Position numbers and translations under genes: made by a program | In this document: positions 40,060 through 48,196 of the stretch, piece by piece | Layout: each line of letters opens with the position of its first letter | How positions within the stretch are numbered: the first letter of the stretch is position 1 | The notes under the pieces: generated by a model | What the model was told of the DNA's origin: nothing | Seen by the model: only the letters and a program-made list of their open reading frames with translations | Databases searched by the model: none | From: a virus | DNA length: 64,000 nt | Strand: one strand, 5' to 3' | Virus record (IMG/VR): IMGVR_UViG_3300017971_000185 | Location: 224,694-288,693 of that record

Positions 40060-40548
40060 ATGAGATTCAAGATCAGGGGAACGGCAATGGATTGTTCGCG
40101 CGAGTACATCCGTGCGTGGTTACATGCCTCCGCTTGCGTCCTTGCGTATCACGGCAAGATTCTCCCTGGCGAGATCAAAGTGAGGATCGCCTACATGCCA
40201 GGCGGAGACCATGGCGAGTGGGATGCGCCCAAACGAACGATCTGGCTCCATCGTCGGTTGGATGCCGAGGACATGGCGACCACGATTCTCCACGAAGTCA
40301 TCCACGCGACGTGTGGCAGTTTCGGAGCGGATACAGACGAGAAGTGTACTTCGACTTTGACGGCGAGGCTCAGGCCGGATGTGAAGGTGCTGGCGCAGAC
40401 GTTGGTTGATGGAACCTACAAGAGAGCGGGCTACCTGGCACACACGAAGCTGAGCTACATTACGGATGAAGACCACTACGACTCCGCCGAGGACGATCCG
40501 ATTGGGGTAAAGGATCGGTACGGCAAACGGAAGAAAGAGGTAGCATGA
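40060..40548 (+). CDS. small zinc metallopeptidase-like protein
   Basis: In this 162-residue protein the metal motif HEVIH lies at 78-82 (TTILHEVIHATCGSF). A short helix TSTLTARLRPDVKVLAQTL follows. This fits minimal SprT/gluzincin-type proteins found in phages. GGGGA precedes ATG 40060. It overlaps the next small gene (ATGA). Confidence 0.65.
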   Translation: MRFKIRGTAMDCSREYIRAWLHASACVLAYHGKILPGEIKVRIAYMPGGDHGEWDAPKRTIWLHRRLDAEDMATTILHEVIHATCGSFGADTDEKCTSTLTARLRPDVKVLAQTLVDGTYKRAGYLAHTKLSYITDEDHYDSAEDDPIGVKDRYGKRKKEVA

Positions 40549-40649
40549 GAGTCTTGGGACGCAAGGAGCGAGTTGAGGACTTTCTCAACGGAGTGAGCCT
40601 GATGAGTTTCCTGCGAAGGTCAGCCATCTCATTGTGGGGAGAGCGATAG
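40545..40649 (+). CDS. 34-residue peptide
   Basis: The frame MRVLGRKERVEDFLNGVSLM continues to a TAG at 40649. ATGA overlaps the preceding stop. It is basic and partly amphipathic. Confidence 0.4.
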   Translation: MRVLGRKERVEDFLNGVSLMSFLRRSAISLWGER

Positions 40650-40700
40650 CGAGAAAACCGCCGCGCGCCCAGCGCACGCTGAACGGGGTAAAACATACTC

Positions 40701-40967
40701 ATGGCTCTCAGCACCGATTTGGATTATCGGTTGTTCCGGCTCAACCTCTGGATGGAGGATGAGAAGTGGTTATCTGATGACGGCCGTGCAGCGGAGCGCA
40801 TTTCAGAGGCCACGACGGCAATCAAGAATCTCAAGAGTGGCAAGTGGCGTCTCGTTCGGTTGACGAGTGAGCAACACGTTGCCTGCAAGGTACTCGGCTA
40901 CGACGCCGAGCTTTGCGACGGGCTCTACAAGCTGATGCGGAAGGCAAGCAGACGTGAAAGCAACTGA
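40701..40967 (+). CDS. unknown small protein
   Basis: An 88-residue, mainly helical protein. Its leader has GGGGTAAAA before the ATG, as does the gene at 55957, which may mark a second type of start signal. Confidence 0.6.
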   Translation: MALSTDLDYRLFRLNLWMEDEKWLSDDGRAAERISEATTAIKNLKSGKWRLVRLTSEQHVACKVLGYDAELCDGLYKLMRKASRRESN

Positions 40968-41136
40968 CATCCTTTCGCTGTGTCAAGACATCCTGACGCA
41001 GAACAAAGAGCCGAGTGCCCTGTCGAAAGAGGAAATACGGACGCTGGCTTACTTGGCTGAGTGGAAGGTGGCGTCTCTGCAAGCTCTGTGGAAGGGCAAG
41101 GACGAGTACTACTTTGAGCGTATGGAGATGACATAG
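40954..41136 (+). CDS. unknown small protein
   Basis: A 60-residue helical protein from a GTG start that overlaps the previous gene by 14 bases. It contains LSKEEIRTLAYLAEWKVASL. Confidence 0.5.
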   Translation: MKATDILSLCQDILTQNKEPSALSKEEIRTLAYLAEWKVASLQALWKGKDEYYFERMEMT

Positions 41137-41176
41137 CAAGACCGAACCAATGTTCCGTCCCCGTGCAGGTGAGCAG

Positions 41177-41545
41177 ATGCCCAAGTCCAAAGCCATGCAG
41201 GCTGCCTACAAGGCGGCGAAGAAACTGCGGATCAAGATCGTGGAAGACGATGCTCCGATGCGTCAGGCTGGTATGTGGCGCGGCGGTAGGACGATCACGA
41301 TCAACCCCAAGAAAGCCAACCCGTACATCGTGCTTCACGAAATCGGTCACGTGCTCTGCGGCTACGCCTGTTGCCGTGAGCACTGCGAGTATCAGGCCCA
41401 CGGGGCTGCGATTGCGTTAGCTCGCGTTCACGGGATTCGCCTTCGCCGTGAGTGGGTGGAGAGAATCGATGTCTACGCTGGATGGAGCGCTCGGCGAGCC
41501 TGCGGAGCTTACAAGAGAGGGAAAGATGGAAATCAGGACTCGTAG
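41177..41545 (+). CDS. HEIGH zinc-peptidase-like protein
   Basis: The 122-residue protein has YIVLHEIGHVLCGY (H54, E55, H58), followed by EHCEYQAHGAAIALARVHGI, an arrangement like ImmA/IrrE-type peptidases. ATG 41177 is preferred over 41150 since it follows a GTGAGCAG site. It is the third HExxH protein in the window. Confidence 0.65.
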   Translation: MPKSKAMQAAYKAAKKLRIKIVEDDAPMRQAGMWRGGRTITINPKKANPYIVLHEIGHVLCGYACCREHCEYQAHGAAIALARVHGIRLRREWVERIDVYAGWSARRACGAYKRGKDGNQDS

Positions 41546-42047
41546 TATCACGGACAAGTACGACGTTTGTTACACGGTGATCCATTGGGCACAGCTAGCC
41601 AAAGGATCTAGACGGTGGAGAAAGAAGGGCTATGCCGTGGAGTTGCTGTTTCGATGTCCCGTGCAAATAGTCGTGAGAGAGATCTCTCCTGAAACAACGT
41701 GGACAGAGCTTTTCGACAAGCCGAAGATAGTACCTGCGCGCAGGGAGCTACGGCTGTCGTTCAAGAGCATCGACTACGATCTGGGGCCGCAGATCTCCGA
41801 ATTCTTCATCCAGAGTCAAGAGACCAGCGCGGAGTTGTATCTCCCGCACCCAGAAGCAGCGTTTGTCAGCGAGCATTGGGAACGGACGGACAGGGTATGT
41901 ATTGAATGGACCCATTGGACCAAGGACGGCAAAGAGGTTGAACAACTGTGGTCGGGGCCTGTATGCTTCGTACGAGCAAGGGTGAAGAACGGTTTGTTGG
42001 CGTTGTCCAACACGAACAGCCGTGGAGCGATCAATCCAGTCGCGTGA
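41526..42047 (+). CDS. unknown protein
   Basis: A 173-residue strand-rich protein with an aromatic central part. ATG 41526 has a GAGAGGG site and overlaps the preceding gene by 20 bases. It is the last gene before the structured intergenic region. Confidence 0.6.
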   Translation: MEIRTRSITDKYDVCYTVIHWAQLAKGSRRWRKKGYAVELLFRCPVQIVVREISPETTWTELFDKPKIVPARRELRLSFKSIDYDLGPQISEFFIQSQETSAELYLPHPEAAFVSEHWERTDRVCIEWTHWTKDGKEVEQLWSGPVCFVRARVKNGLLALSNTNSRGAINPVA

Positions 42048-42065
42048 GTGGAACCAAAACAAGAA

Positions 42066-42092
42066 GGGCCTGAGGCTTAGCTCCTCAGGCCC
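42066..42092 (+). terminator. perfect GC-rich hairpin
   Basis: GGGCCTGAGG and CCTCAGGCCC form a perfect ten-base stem with a seven-base loop 18 bases after the stop. There is no T-tract, so it may be a factor-dependent terminator or mRNA stabiliser. Confidence 0.6.
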
Positions 42093-42341
42093 GTGAGCTT
42101 TCAAGGGCTGCGCCCCGGTAGCCCGATTTCCTCCCCGACGAGGCGAACGATTTGGCCGCAGGCATAGTCGGGCATGCCCTATGGCTTTGTCGTTCCTGGC
42201 CAGAGCGTCTTCTCAATCAGTGAAGGAGGGATGGTAAAACCCCGACTCTGGCCGGCGCAGGCTTGGTCGCTCAGGGCTACTATACACCCTCTGGAGACGG
42301 TAGGCGAAAACCTCAATGGTTTTGCCCCCTTGGCTCGAAAT
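42093..42341 (+). ncRNA. structured intergenic region, candidate non-coding RNA
   Basis: About 250 bases have no coding frame of quality but several stems: GGGCT/AGCCC near 42105-42124, a CGGGCATGCCC palindrome near 42170 and CTGGCCAGAG (42196-42205) with CTCTGGCCGG (42246-42255). The last pair encloses an AAGGAGGGATGG loop that resembles a ribosome site. It may be a small RNA or a leader. It ends at a promoter motif. Confidence 0.35.
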
Positions 42342-42369
42342 GTAAACTATCCGCCAGATCCCGCGTAGA
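42342..42369 (+). promoter_or_regulatory. phage promoter-like motif
   Basis: GTAAACTATCCGCC, then AGATCCCGCGTAGA, with exact 24-base spacing. It precedes the gene at 42391. Confidence 0.8.
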
Positions 42370-42390
42370 AGGTCTGACAGGGAGCCCATC

Positions 42391-42549
42391 ATGTCCGACC
42401 ATGAGATCCGAATCCAAGAAGCTGTCGCGTTCCTGAGAGAGAACGCGGGCGACGATCGCTCGATTGTGATCGAGCTTTTGAAGGATGACGGCTACGACGG
42501 CAACGAGATCATGGAGGCGCTGGGTCGCCTTTCGACGGAGGGCAACTGA
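42391..42549 (+). CDS. small protein
   Basis: A 52-residue acidic helical protein (MSDHEIRIQEAVAFLRENAG) directly downstream of a promoter motif, with GGGAG before the ATG. It resembles a small dimeric helical domain. No family was recognised. Confidence 0.6.
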   Translation: MSDHEIRIQEAVAFLRENAGDDRSIVIELLKDDGYDGNEIMEALGRLSTEGN

Positions 42550-42550
42550 G

Positions 42551-42898
42551 ATGAACGAATCAGAGGTTCAACTGGTTATTTCGGTGATTCGCTTCACCGA
42601 GGAGCAAGCCAAAGCCGTGGGTTTCAGGCACATGTGCTACGTCAGTCTCAAGGCGTGGATTGTCAAGCTGGGGCTCGACGCGGTTGGCGTCGTGTACGAG
42701 GCGCGGCCCGACGATCGGTGGCATGGCGAGAAGCATGGTGGCAGATGGGTCTGGGAGGGAGCAGGAAGTGGCTGCTCGCTGGATGAGGACCAGGGGGAGT
42801 CGAGCTACGAAACGCGTCAGGAGGCCATCTGGGCGCTCCTGGCCCAACACGAGCAGGACCAGATCGCTGCTCGGGAGAGGCCCATCTTTGGCCCTTGA
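42551..42898 (+). CDS. unknown protein
   Basis: A 115-residue protein with a central RWHGEKHGGRWVWEGAG segment. ATG 42551 overlaps the preceding stop region (TGAGATG). Confidence 0.6.
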   Translation: MNESEVQLVISVIRFTEEQAKAVGFRHMCYVSLKAWIVKLGLDAVGVVYEARPDDRWHGEKHGGRWVWEGAGSGCSLDEDQGESSYETRQEAIWALLAQHEQDQIAARERPIFGP

Positions 42899-43023
42899 GC
42901 CCCGGGCGGGTACTGGGCCAGATTCGCCAGAAGTCGGCTAATTTGGTGGATCGTCCATGTCGGGGTCAACTTTCTCGCCCACGATGTGCAACGCCATCGC
43001 CTCCCGGCCGACCTTTCTAAGCG

Positions 43024-44856
43024 ATGAGCCAGATCCTTGACCGCTGGCAGGGACCGCCGGAAGGTGCCGTTGTGACAAACAAGCTCTACTACGGCGACAA
43101 CCTGGACGTCCTCACCGAGAAGATCGCCCAGGAGAGCGTTGACCTGATCTACCTCGATCCACCGTTCAACTCACAGCGAGCCTACAACCTGCTCTTCACG
43201 AGTCCGACCGGTGACGATGCGCAGGCGCAAGTCAGGGCGTTCGAGGATATGTGGCTGTGGACACCCTCGGTACGATCCGAGTACGAACGGATCACAAGCG
43301 GTGGGCTTCCAGGCGGCGTGAGCGATACGCTGCAGGCTCTCTACCGGATCATCAAAGAGAACGCCATGATGGCCTACCTCGTGATGATGGCACCACGTCT
43401 CGTTGCGATGCGTCGCGTGCTGAAATCTTCCGGCTCGATCTATCTCCACTGCGATCCCACAGCAAGCCACTACCTGAAGATCCTCATGGATGCCATCTTT
43501 CGCCCAACGTGCTTCCAGAATGAGATCATTTGGCGCAGGACTGGTTCGCACAAGGGTACCAAGAGGTACGGCCCTCTACACGATGTCATCCTCTTCTACA
43601 CGAAGAGCACGAGCGGCTACTGCTTCAACGTGGTGAAGCGTCCGTACATGCGGGGACATGTGGAGCGTCGGTATACCCGCACAGAGGATGGCCGCATGAA
43701 GTTCACGAGCGGTGGCAACGTGCTCACCGGCCAGGGTCTCCGCAAAGGGGAGTCGGGTTTGCCATGGCGAAGTTTCGATCCCAGTTCCAAAGGGCGTCAC
43801 TGGGCCATCCCTGGATTCTTGGCGCAGCAGATGTCTCCCGAGTTTGCAGAACTAGGCGTCATCGAGAGGTTGGATGCACTGTACGACGCCGGACTGGTGG
43901 AGATAACGAAGGGAGCCGCGTGGCCAACTCCCGTTCGGTACCTACAGCCTGGAGACGGGAACCTGATTTCTGATATCTGGGCCTACCAGCCTTACACCGA
44001 GGGCACCGTGCAGGATACGGAAGACGGGATAGACCGAGACGTCGCGTGGCTTGGGCCCACCGATCCCGAGCGACTCGGGTATCCCACGCAGAAACCGGTC
44101 GGGTTGCTTCAACGCATCATTGAATGCTCGACCAATCCCGACGACCTCGTGATGGATCCGTTCTGTGGCTGTGGTACGGCTCTGGACGCTGCACAGCGGC
44201 TCGGACGCCGATGGATTGGCATTGATATCTCGTTTCTGTCTGTCGACGTGCTCGACACGCGAATACGAAACACCTTCGGTGAACAAGCAGTTTACGAGGT
44301 TGATGGGGTGCCTCGCGATGTTTCGGGAGCAAACGACCTATTTGCGCGGAATCCTCTCGACTTCGAGCGGTGGGCGGTCTCATTGGCCAACGGCGAGCCG
44401 AATGACAAGCAGGTTGGCGACGAGGGTATCGACGGCCGCATTCGGTTTCCCAGTAGCGAGAAGAACCGAACGTGCACATCGATCGTCTCGGTCAAGGGTG
44501 GCGACACGGTGAATCCCTCGATGGTTAGGGACCTCGTTGGCACAGTAGCGTCCGAGCATGCAGAGATGGGTTTGCTCATCACACGCATGGACCCGACGCC
44601 AGGTATGAAAAAAGCTGCGACGAAGGCTGGCACGTACACATGGCCTGTGGCCAACGCGAAGTTTCCAAAGGTCCAGATCCTCACCGTCGCCGAGTTTTTA
44701 GACGGCAACAAACCGCAGATGCCAACACCGCTGACGCCGTACATGAAGGCGGAGGGTCGCGGCATCGGGATGCAGGCCGGTCTTTTCAATGGCTCCTTGG
44801 TCTCCCCGAAAAAGAAGGCGCAAAAGCGGAAGAAGAGGTCAAAACGCGGCAGCTAG
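43024..44856 (+). CDS. DNA methyltransferase with C-terminal Mrr-like nuclease domain
   Basis: In this 610-residue protein the methyltransferase part has the catalytic DPPFNS (45-50) before the AdoMet motif DPFCGCGTALDAA (from 378), the order of beta-class N4/N6 enzymes. The C-terminal part has an Mrr-like arrangement: FERWAVSLAN near 447, GDEGIDG (D466-G471) and VSVKGG (488-493), where the usual glutamate or glutamine of the metal site is replaced by Ser489. A basic tail follows (KKKAQKRKKRSKRG). It may modify and restrict DNA in one chain. Gaps on both sides suggest it was acquired as a cassette. Confidence 0.85.
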   Translation: MSQILDRWQGPPEGAVVTNKLYYGDNLDVLTEKIAQESVDLIYLDPPFNSQRAYNLLFTSPTGDDAQAQVRAFEDMWLWTPSVRSEYERITSGGLPGGVSDTLQALYRIIKENAMMAYLVMMAPRLVAMRRVLKSSGSIYLHCDPTASHYLKILMDAIFRPTCFQNEIIWRRTGSHKGTKRYGPLHDVILFYTKSTSGYCFNVVKRPYMRGHVERRYTRTEDGRMKFTSGGNVLTGQGLRKGESGLPWRSFDPSSKGRHWAIPGFLAQQMSPEFAELGVIERLDALYDAGLVEITKGAAWPTPVRYLQPGDGNLISDIWAYQPYTEGTVQDTEDGIDRDVAWLGPTDPERLGYPTQKPVGLLQRIIECSTNPDDLVMDPFCGCGTALDAAQRLGRRWIGIDISFLSVDVLDTRIRNTFGEQAVYEVDGVPRDVSGANDLFARNPLDFERWAVSLANGEPNDKQVGDEGIDGRIRFPSSEKNRTCTSIVSVKGGDTVNPSMVRDLVGTVASEHAEMGLLITRMDPTPGMKKAATKAGTYTWPVANAKFPKVQILTVAEFLDGNKPQMPTPLTPYMKAEGRGIGMQAGLFNGSLVSPKKKAQKRKKRSKRGS

Positions 44857-45268
44857 AAGAGTGACAGCTTCGTGGCTGGCGCTCGCACGAAATCGACGAT
44901 TCTGTTTCCAGCGATGATGTCGCGTAGCCGCTACGCAAGACTAGTTCCACCGTCGCCGTCCCCGTCGATGATCCGTGGGAACGGGACGCTGGTCGGTCGC
45001 TCGACCGGCTCACCATCCTGAGGCTCTCTGTCAGCCTCATGAATCCGCGGGTCGTCGTCGCGGGGAGTCTGGTTGCCGGGTGTCTCCTCGGCTTGCTGCC
45101 CCAGAACTCGATCGACAGCTTCAGGCGGCCTCGCGGTGATGGAAGGACAGGATTCCGCAACAGCCGCTCGCGCCGACCGTCGGATCGATGGCCCCAACAT
45201 GTGCCCTGTATCTCAAGGCGCAGCATGAACACCAAAAAGCAATTCTATATCGCCTTCGCAGAGCTTTA
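44857..45268. other. stretch without a confident gene, with short palindrome
   Basis: Open frames on both strands look like shadows or remnants. GCGTAG-CCG-CTACGC at 44922-44936 is a perfect inverted repeat whose arm matches the GCGTAG end of the promoter motif. The region separates convergent transcription units and may be the scar of cassette insertion. Confidence 0.4.
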
Positions 45269-45433
45269 CTACGCCGCAGGCGACAGCGCCCTAGAGGGTG
45301 ACCTCGACGGCGTAGCGGCAGCCTTGAAGCTGCTGATTCCGTGCTCTCCAATATACCGCTCGCGATACGGACGCCGCGCGATGTGGTACTCGGCTAGCCA
45401 ATCGAGCCTGCGCTCAAAGTCGGTCTTCGGCAT
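45269..45433 (-). CDS. small protein
   Basis: The 54-residue frame MPKTDFERRLDWLAEYHIAR ends with Ser/Pro/Arg-rich sequence. It overlaps the upstream gene by 20 bases and is the last of the long minus-strand operon. Confidence 0.45.
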   Translation of the reverse strand: MPKTDFERRLDWLAEYHIARRPYRERYIGEHGISSFKAAATPSRSPSRALSPAA

Positions 45434-45659
45434 CGAGCTTACTCCGTCGTGCATCTCTCGCCTCTCCGTTCTTCAGCGGCGCGAGCAAGCCATCCCGCTC
45501 GTCCAACCACTCCAGAGCATCCGCAATGTCTGGGTGAGGCGTGAGCGTCCGAGCCAACCGCTCGATGGCTAGTTGCAGACGAGGCCCCTTACGATCTGAC
45601 AATCGCGTCTCGTGCCAGACCGCAACGACCGCTCTCGCCGCAATCTCTTGCTCAGCCAT
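45414..45659 (-). CDS. unknown helical protein
   Basis: An 81-residue helical protein (MAEQEIAARAVVAVWHETRL). ATG 45659 overlaps the preceding gene by eight bases. Confidence 0.6.
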   Translation of the reverse strand: MAEQEIAARAVVAVWHETRLSDRKGPRLQLAIERLARTLTPHPDIADALEWLDERDGLLAPLKNGEARDARRSKLDAEDRL

Positions 45660-46053
45660 GGGTGGCCTCCGGCAGATCGACATGAAAATATGGCATCCCT
45701 CCAGGGAGGGAAGACCACATCTCCCTCGGAAACGAATACTTTGCGAGCCCCGCTCCGACCGCCATGCACATCAGAAGCTCCATGGTCGGATGCTCAGCCC
45801 AGTGGTTCCCGTGCCGATCCATGCACATTGCCAGAAACGAGTGCCCGCCTCCCTTGTCCTTCATGAATTCGTCGGGCAAGTCACGGAGCATCTCGATGAG
45901 CCGCGGTTTGCTCTCTTCCAGGCGCCTTGGATGGAACCCGAATTTGTGCATGATCCCAACCACGACTATCGCATCGTCAGGCACACCACCGGGCTCATCG
46001 TCATCGAACAAGCAGCCCTTGAACAACTCCCGCACTTCTTCGCCTTTCAGCAC
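45652..46053 (-). CDS. unknown protein
   Basis: A 133-residue protein with a Gly/Asp-rich N-terminal part and HSFLAMCMDRHGNHWAEH in the middle. It overlaps both neighbours by seven or eight bases. Confidence 0.6.
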   Translation of the reverse strand: MLKGEEVRELFKGCLFDDDEPGGVPDDAIVVVGIMHKFGFHPRRLEESKPRLIEMLRDLPDEFMKDKGGGHSFLAMCMDRHGNHWAEHPTMELLMCMAVGAGLAKYSFPREMWSSLPGGMPYFHVDLPEATHG

Positions 46054-46241
46054 TCATCACCTTCCTTGTCTGCAAGCTCCGCGAGCACGGCGTAGCGTTT
46101 TTCGTCCAAACGACCCTCAACCACCAAACCAAGCTGGAGCAGTTGCTTGTGTTGCTTCGGAGCATCCGCCCAAGGCAAAAGACCCCCTGCTGCCTTCAGC
46201 GCGTCGAGCCTCTTCTGTAGTTTTTCACTCAGGGTTGTCAT
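46047..46241 (-). CDS. small winged-helix-like protein
   Basis: In this 64-residue protein LLQLGLVVEGRLDEKRYAVL fits the wing of the small winged-helix set. It overlaps the Topo mini-A-like gene by four bases. Confidence 0.5.
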   Translation of the reverse strand: MTTLSEKLQKRLDALKAAGGLLPWADAPKQHKQLLQLGLVVEGRLDEKRYAVLAELADKEGDEC

Positions 46242-47155
46242 GCCAGGTCGTCCCCCTGCCCGAAATCTTCCACTACCTCATCCCACCGATCCGAGACTTC
46301 TCTCAGAAGACGGCGGCCTTCCTGCTCTACCTCGACACGTTCGTTGTAGAGATCGATGTCGAGGTAGTGCTGGATGCGATTCTGAATCAGCCGGTTGAGC
46401 GTGGCAGGCTCCAGAGCATCTAGCTCCCAGGAGTCTTCACCAAACTCGGCACGATAGCTCTCGAATCGAGAATCCGTCGTCTTGGCCGGGTTGGGTGGCG
46501 GCTGGTGCTTCAAGATCTGGTCCATGTTGAGCGCGATGCGATCGATCTTCACGGAGACACCGAACAACTCGTTGTTGCGGTCATCGATGTCTCTGGTCAT
46601 GTCGATGCCGCTTGGATCGTGGTCACCCAGGTGGATGATGACCGGCTCCTGCCCCTGCCGTCGATAGCCCTCAAACCGCCTGGCCGCGCGCCACATCTCG
46701 CTCTGACTCGTATACCCCTTGCACGCGAAGTAGGGGCAGTCCCACGCATCGGCAGCTTGTCCGACGACACTTACAAGGGCCTCCTTCTCGATCCACGTCT
46801 CACAGCGATACTCCTGTCCTTCCCATTTGTCCACGGCAAACGTGCGGGCACAGACTTCCACGATGTCGGCGGGAGTCTCCCAATGCGGATTCTTCTGTAG
46901 TGCGCGGGTACGGTCCTCGATGGCTTCCCAATCGAGCATACCAGCGAGACGACCGTCGTTGATGATGCTCCCGAGACGCGAATAGCTCGTCTGCGTGTTG
47001 GGGATCATGTCCGCCGCCACGAAGCGGTAGTAAAGCTGGCGCAGAGTGAGAGTCAGCCCTTGCCTGGCGTAGTCCTCGATGATGCGGTTCGCGTACTCGA
47101 TGATGTCGAGCGACGACCGTCTGAAATTCCTCTCGATGTATGCGATCTTCGGCAT
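46238..47155 (-). CDS. Spo11/Topo VI-A-like protein (Topo mini-A type)
   Basis: The 305-residue protein has an N-terminal winged-helix part with LRQLYYRFV at 38-46 (Y42/Y43 as possible DNA-linked tyrosine). It has a TOPRIM domain with EKEALVSVVG (E123/E125) and HLGDHDPSGIDM (D178, D180), the metal-binding pattern of Topo VI A and Spo11. No B subunit is visible, as in the mini-A proteins reported from mobile elements. It may make DNA breaks for replication, recombination or attack on competing DNA. It belongs to the long minus-strand operon. Confidence 0.75.
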   Translation of the reverse strand: MPKIAYIERNFRRSSLDIIEYANRIIEDYARQGLTLTLRQLYYRFVAADMIPNTQTSYSRLGSIINDGRLAGMLDWEAIEDRTRALQKNPHWETPADIVEVCARTFAVDKWEGQEYRCETWIEKEALVSVVGQAADAWDCPYFACKGYTSQSEMWRAARRFEGYRRQGQEPVIIHLGDHDPSGIDMTRDIDDRNNELFGVSVKIDRIALNMDQILKHQPPPNPAKTTDSRFESYRAEFGEDSWELDALEPATLNRLIQNRIQHYLDIDLYNERVEVEQEGRRLLREVSDRWDEVVEDFGQGDDLA

Positions 47156-47158
47156 CGC

Positions 47159-47410
47159 TCACTCCTGCACACCCGGCGGCACGAATCCTCTTTCTCGGAT
47201 CCGAGCCGCCTTTTCATCCGCTTCCCTCATTTCCCTCATGAGAGCATCGTCAAGGTCCTTGTACATCGCGTAAACAAGCCGGTCTCTTGCCCAAACCAAT
47301 GGCGAAACAGTCGTTTTCTCTGGGGCGACACCGCTGTTTCGGGCATCCTCCATCGCCCACACGTCATGCATCATGCGGGCTTCTCTCGCTGGTATGTGGT
47401 CCCACGTCAT
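47159..47410 (-). CDS. unknown helical protein
   Basis: An 83-residue helical protein with a charged middle (MYKDLDDALMREMREADEKA). It overlaps the upstream gene by four bases. Confidence 0.6.
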   Translation of the reverse strand: MTWDHIPAREARMMHDVWAMEDARNSGVAPEKTTVSPLVWARDRLVYAMYKDLDDALMREMREADEKAARIRERGFVPPGVQE

Positions 47411-47754
47411 GCTTCCTCGGTGTAATCATCTATATCCGCAGCAATCGCTTCTCGTATCTTTTCCCTCAATACGTGAAGGTCGTCATCCCTGTTTCGAGAC
47501 TCCTGATACTCCTGATCGCCCACGTGGAGAACCAAGCCATCCCACTGGGCCACACGCATACACAAAGCCCGAAACCGATCTGCCCGAGCACGTTGCCGTT
47601 CCCACTGCCTCGTGATCGCGTCGAGCATCGTCTGGATGTTCTGCGGGATCTCAACCGGAGGTTTGCGCCGCCGCGCCGCAACAGCATAGCCGCCCACGAA
47701 TCCGGCGACGGCCACGGCAATGACAATGAGTGAGGGTATCCACGCTTCCATCAT
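47407..47754 (-). CDS. membrane-anchored protein (paralogue 2)
   Basis: The 115-residue protein has an N-terminal transmembrane helix (IPSLIVIAVAVAGFVGGYAV) and a helical soluble part with RARADRFRALCMRVAQWDG and LREKIREAI. The same pattern appears in the adjacent gene, so the two arose by tandem duplication. This build resembles spanin-like or Rz-like proteins, but no lipobox partner is visible. Confidence 0.65.
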   Translation of the reverse strand: MMEAWIPSLIVIAVAVAGFVGGYAVAARRRKPPVEIPQNIQTMLDAITRQWERQRARADRFRALCMRVAQWDGLVLHVGDQEYQESRNRDDDLHVLREKIREAIAADIDDYTEEA

Positions 47755-48092
47755 GGCACTGACCTTCCCGTCTCATCGAGATCAGGACCGAGCCAGTCCG
47801 TGCGAATGGCGCTCCGAATCTCGTCTCTCAAAGCCTCGAAAGGCTTGGCGTGCTCATCGAGAACAACCGTGCCTCTCCACTGCTCCACACGCCGACACAG
47901 ATCCGAGTACCGATCCGCGCGCTTCTGCTCACGTGTCGTCTGTTTCACGGACGAATCCAGCGCGTCTCCGAGAGTCTTTTCGAGACATCGTTTGGTCTCC
48001 CGAAACGAAGTCCAAGCAGCGACGTAGCCAGCCCCGAGACCAGCAAGGGCCGACGCGAGCATGAGCAGCAATAGTAGCCATCCTTCGATCAT
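47751..48092 (-). CDS. membrane-anchored protein (paralogue 1)
   Basis: The 113-residue protein has an N-terminal membrane helix (WLLLLLMLASALAGLGAGYV), then KRADRYSDLCRRVEQWRG and LRDEIRSAI, parallel to its downstream neighbour. Its start and ribosome site lie in a 60-base tandem duplication. Confidence 0.65.
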   Translation of the reverse strand: MIEGWLLLLLMLASALAGLGAGYVAAWTSFRETKRCLEKTLGDALDSSVKQTTREQKRADRYSDLCRRVEQWRGTVVLDEHAKPFEALRDEIRSAIRTDWLGPDLDETGRSVP

Positions 48093-48196
48093 TGTCGTCT
48101 CCTACAAGTCACGCACGTGCCCGCGCCGACGCGGGAGCCATCCTTCGATCATTGTCGTCTCCTACAAGTCACGCACGTGCCCGCGCCGACGCGGGA
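48077..48196 (-). repeat. 60-base perfect tandem duplication
   Basis: The two 60-base copies (48077-48136, 48137-48196) are identical. Each holds the last ten codons and stop of the upstream gene, the ribosome site and the first five codons of the membrane-protein gene. The extra copy creates a mini-frame, MIEGWLPRRRGHVRDL. Confidence 0.9.

Noticed and set aside
42960-43023. Promoter motif before the methyltransferase-Mrr gene (AACTTTCTCGCC)
   Set aside because: Only the ACTTT part matches. The AATCCCGCGTAGA half is missing.
45039-45572. 177-codon plus-strand frame
   Set aside because: It opposes several minus-strand genes with coupled starts, is Arg/Ser-rich and lacks a ribosome site.
48077-48196. 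CRISPR-like array
   Set aside because: There are only two adjacent 60-base copies with no spacers, and they contain coding junctions. It is a tandem duplication.
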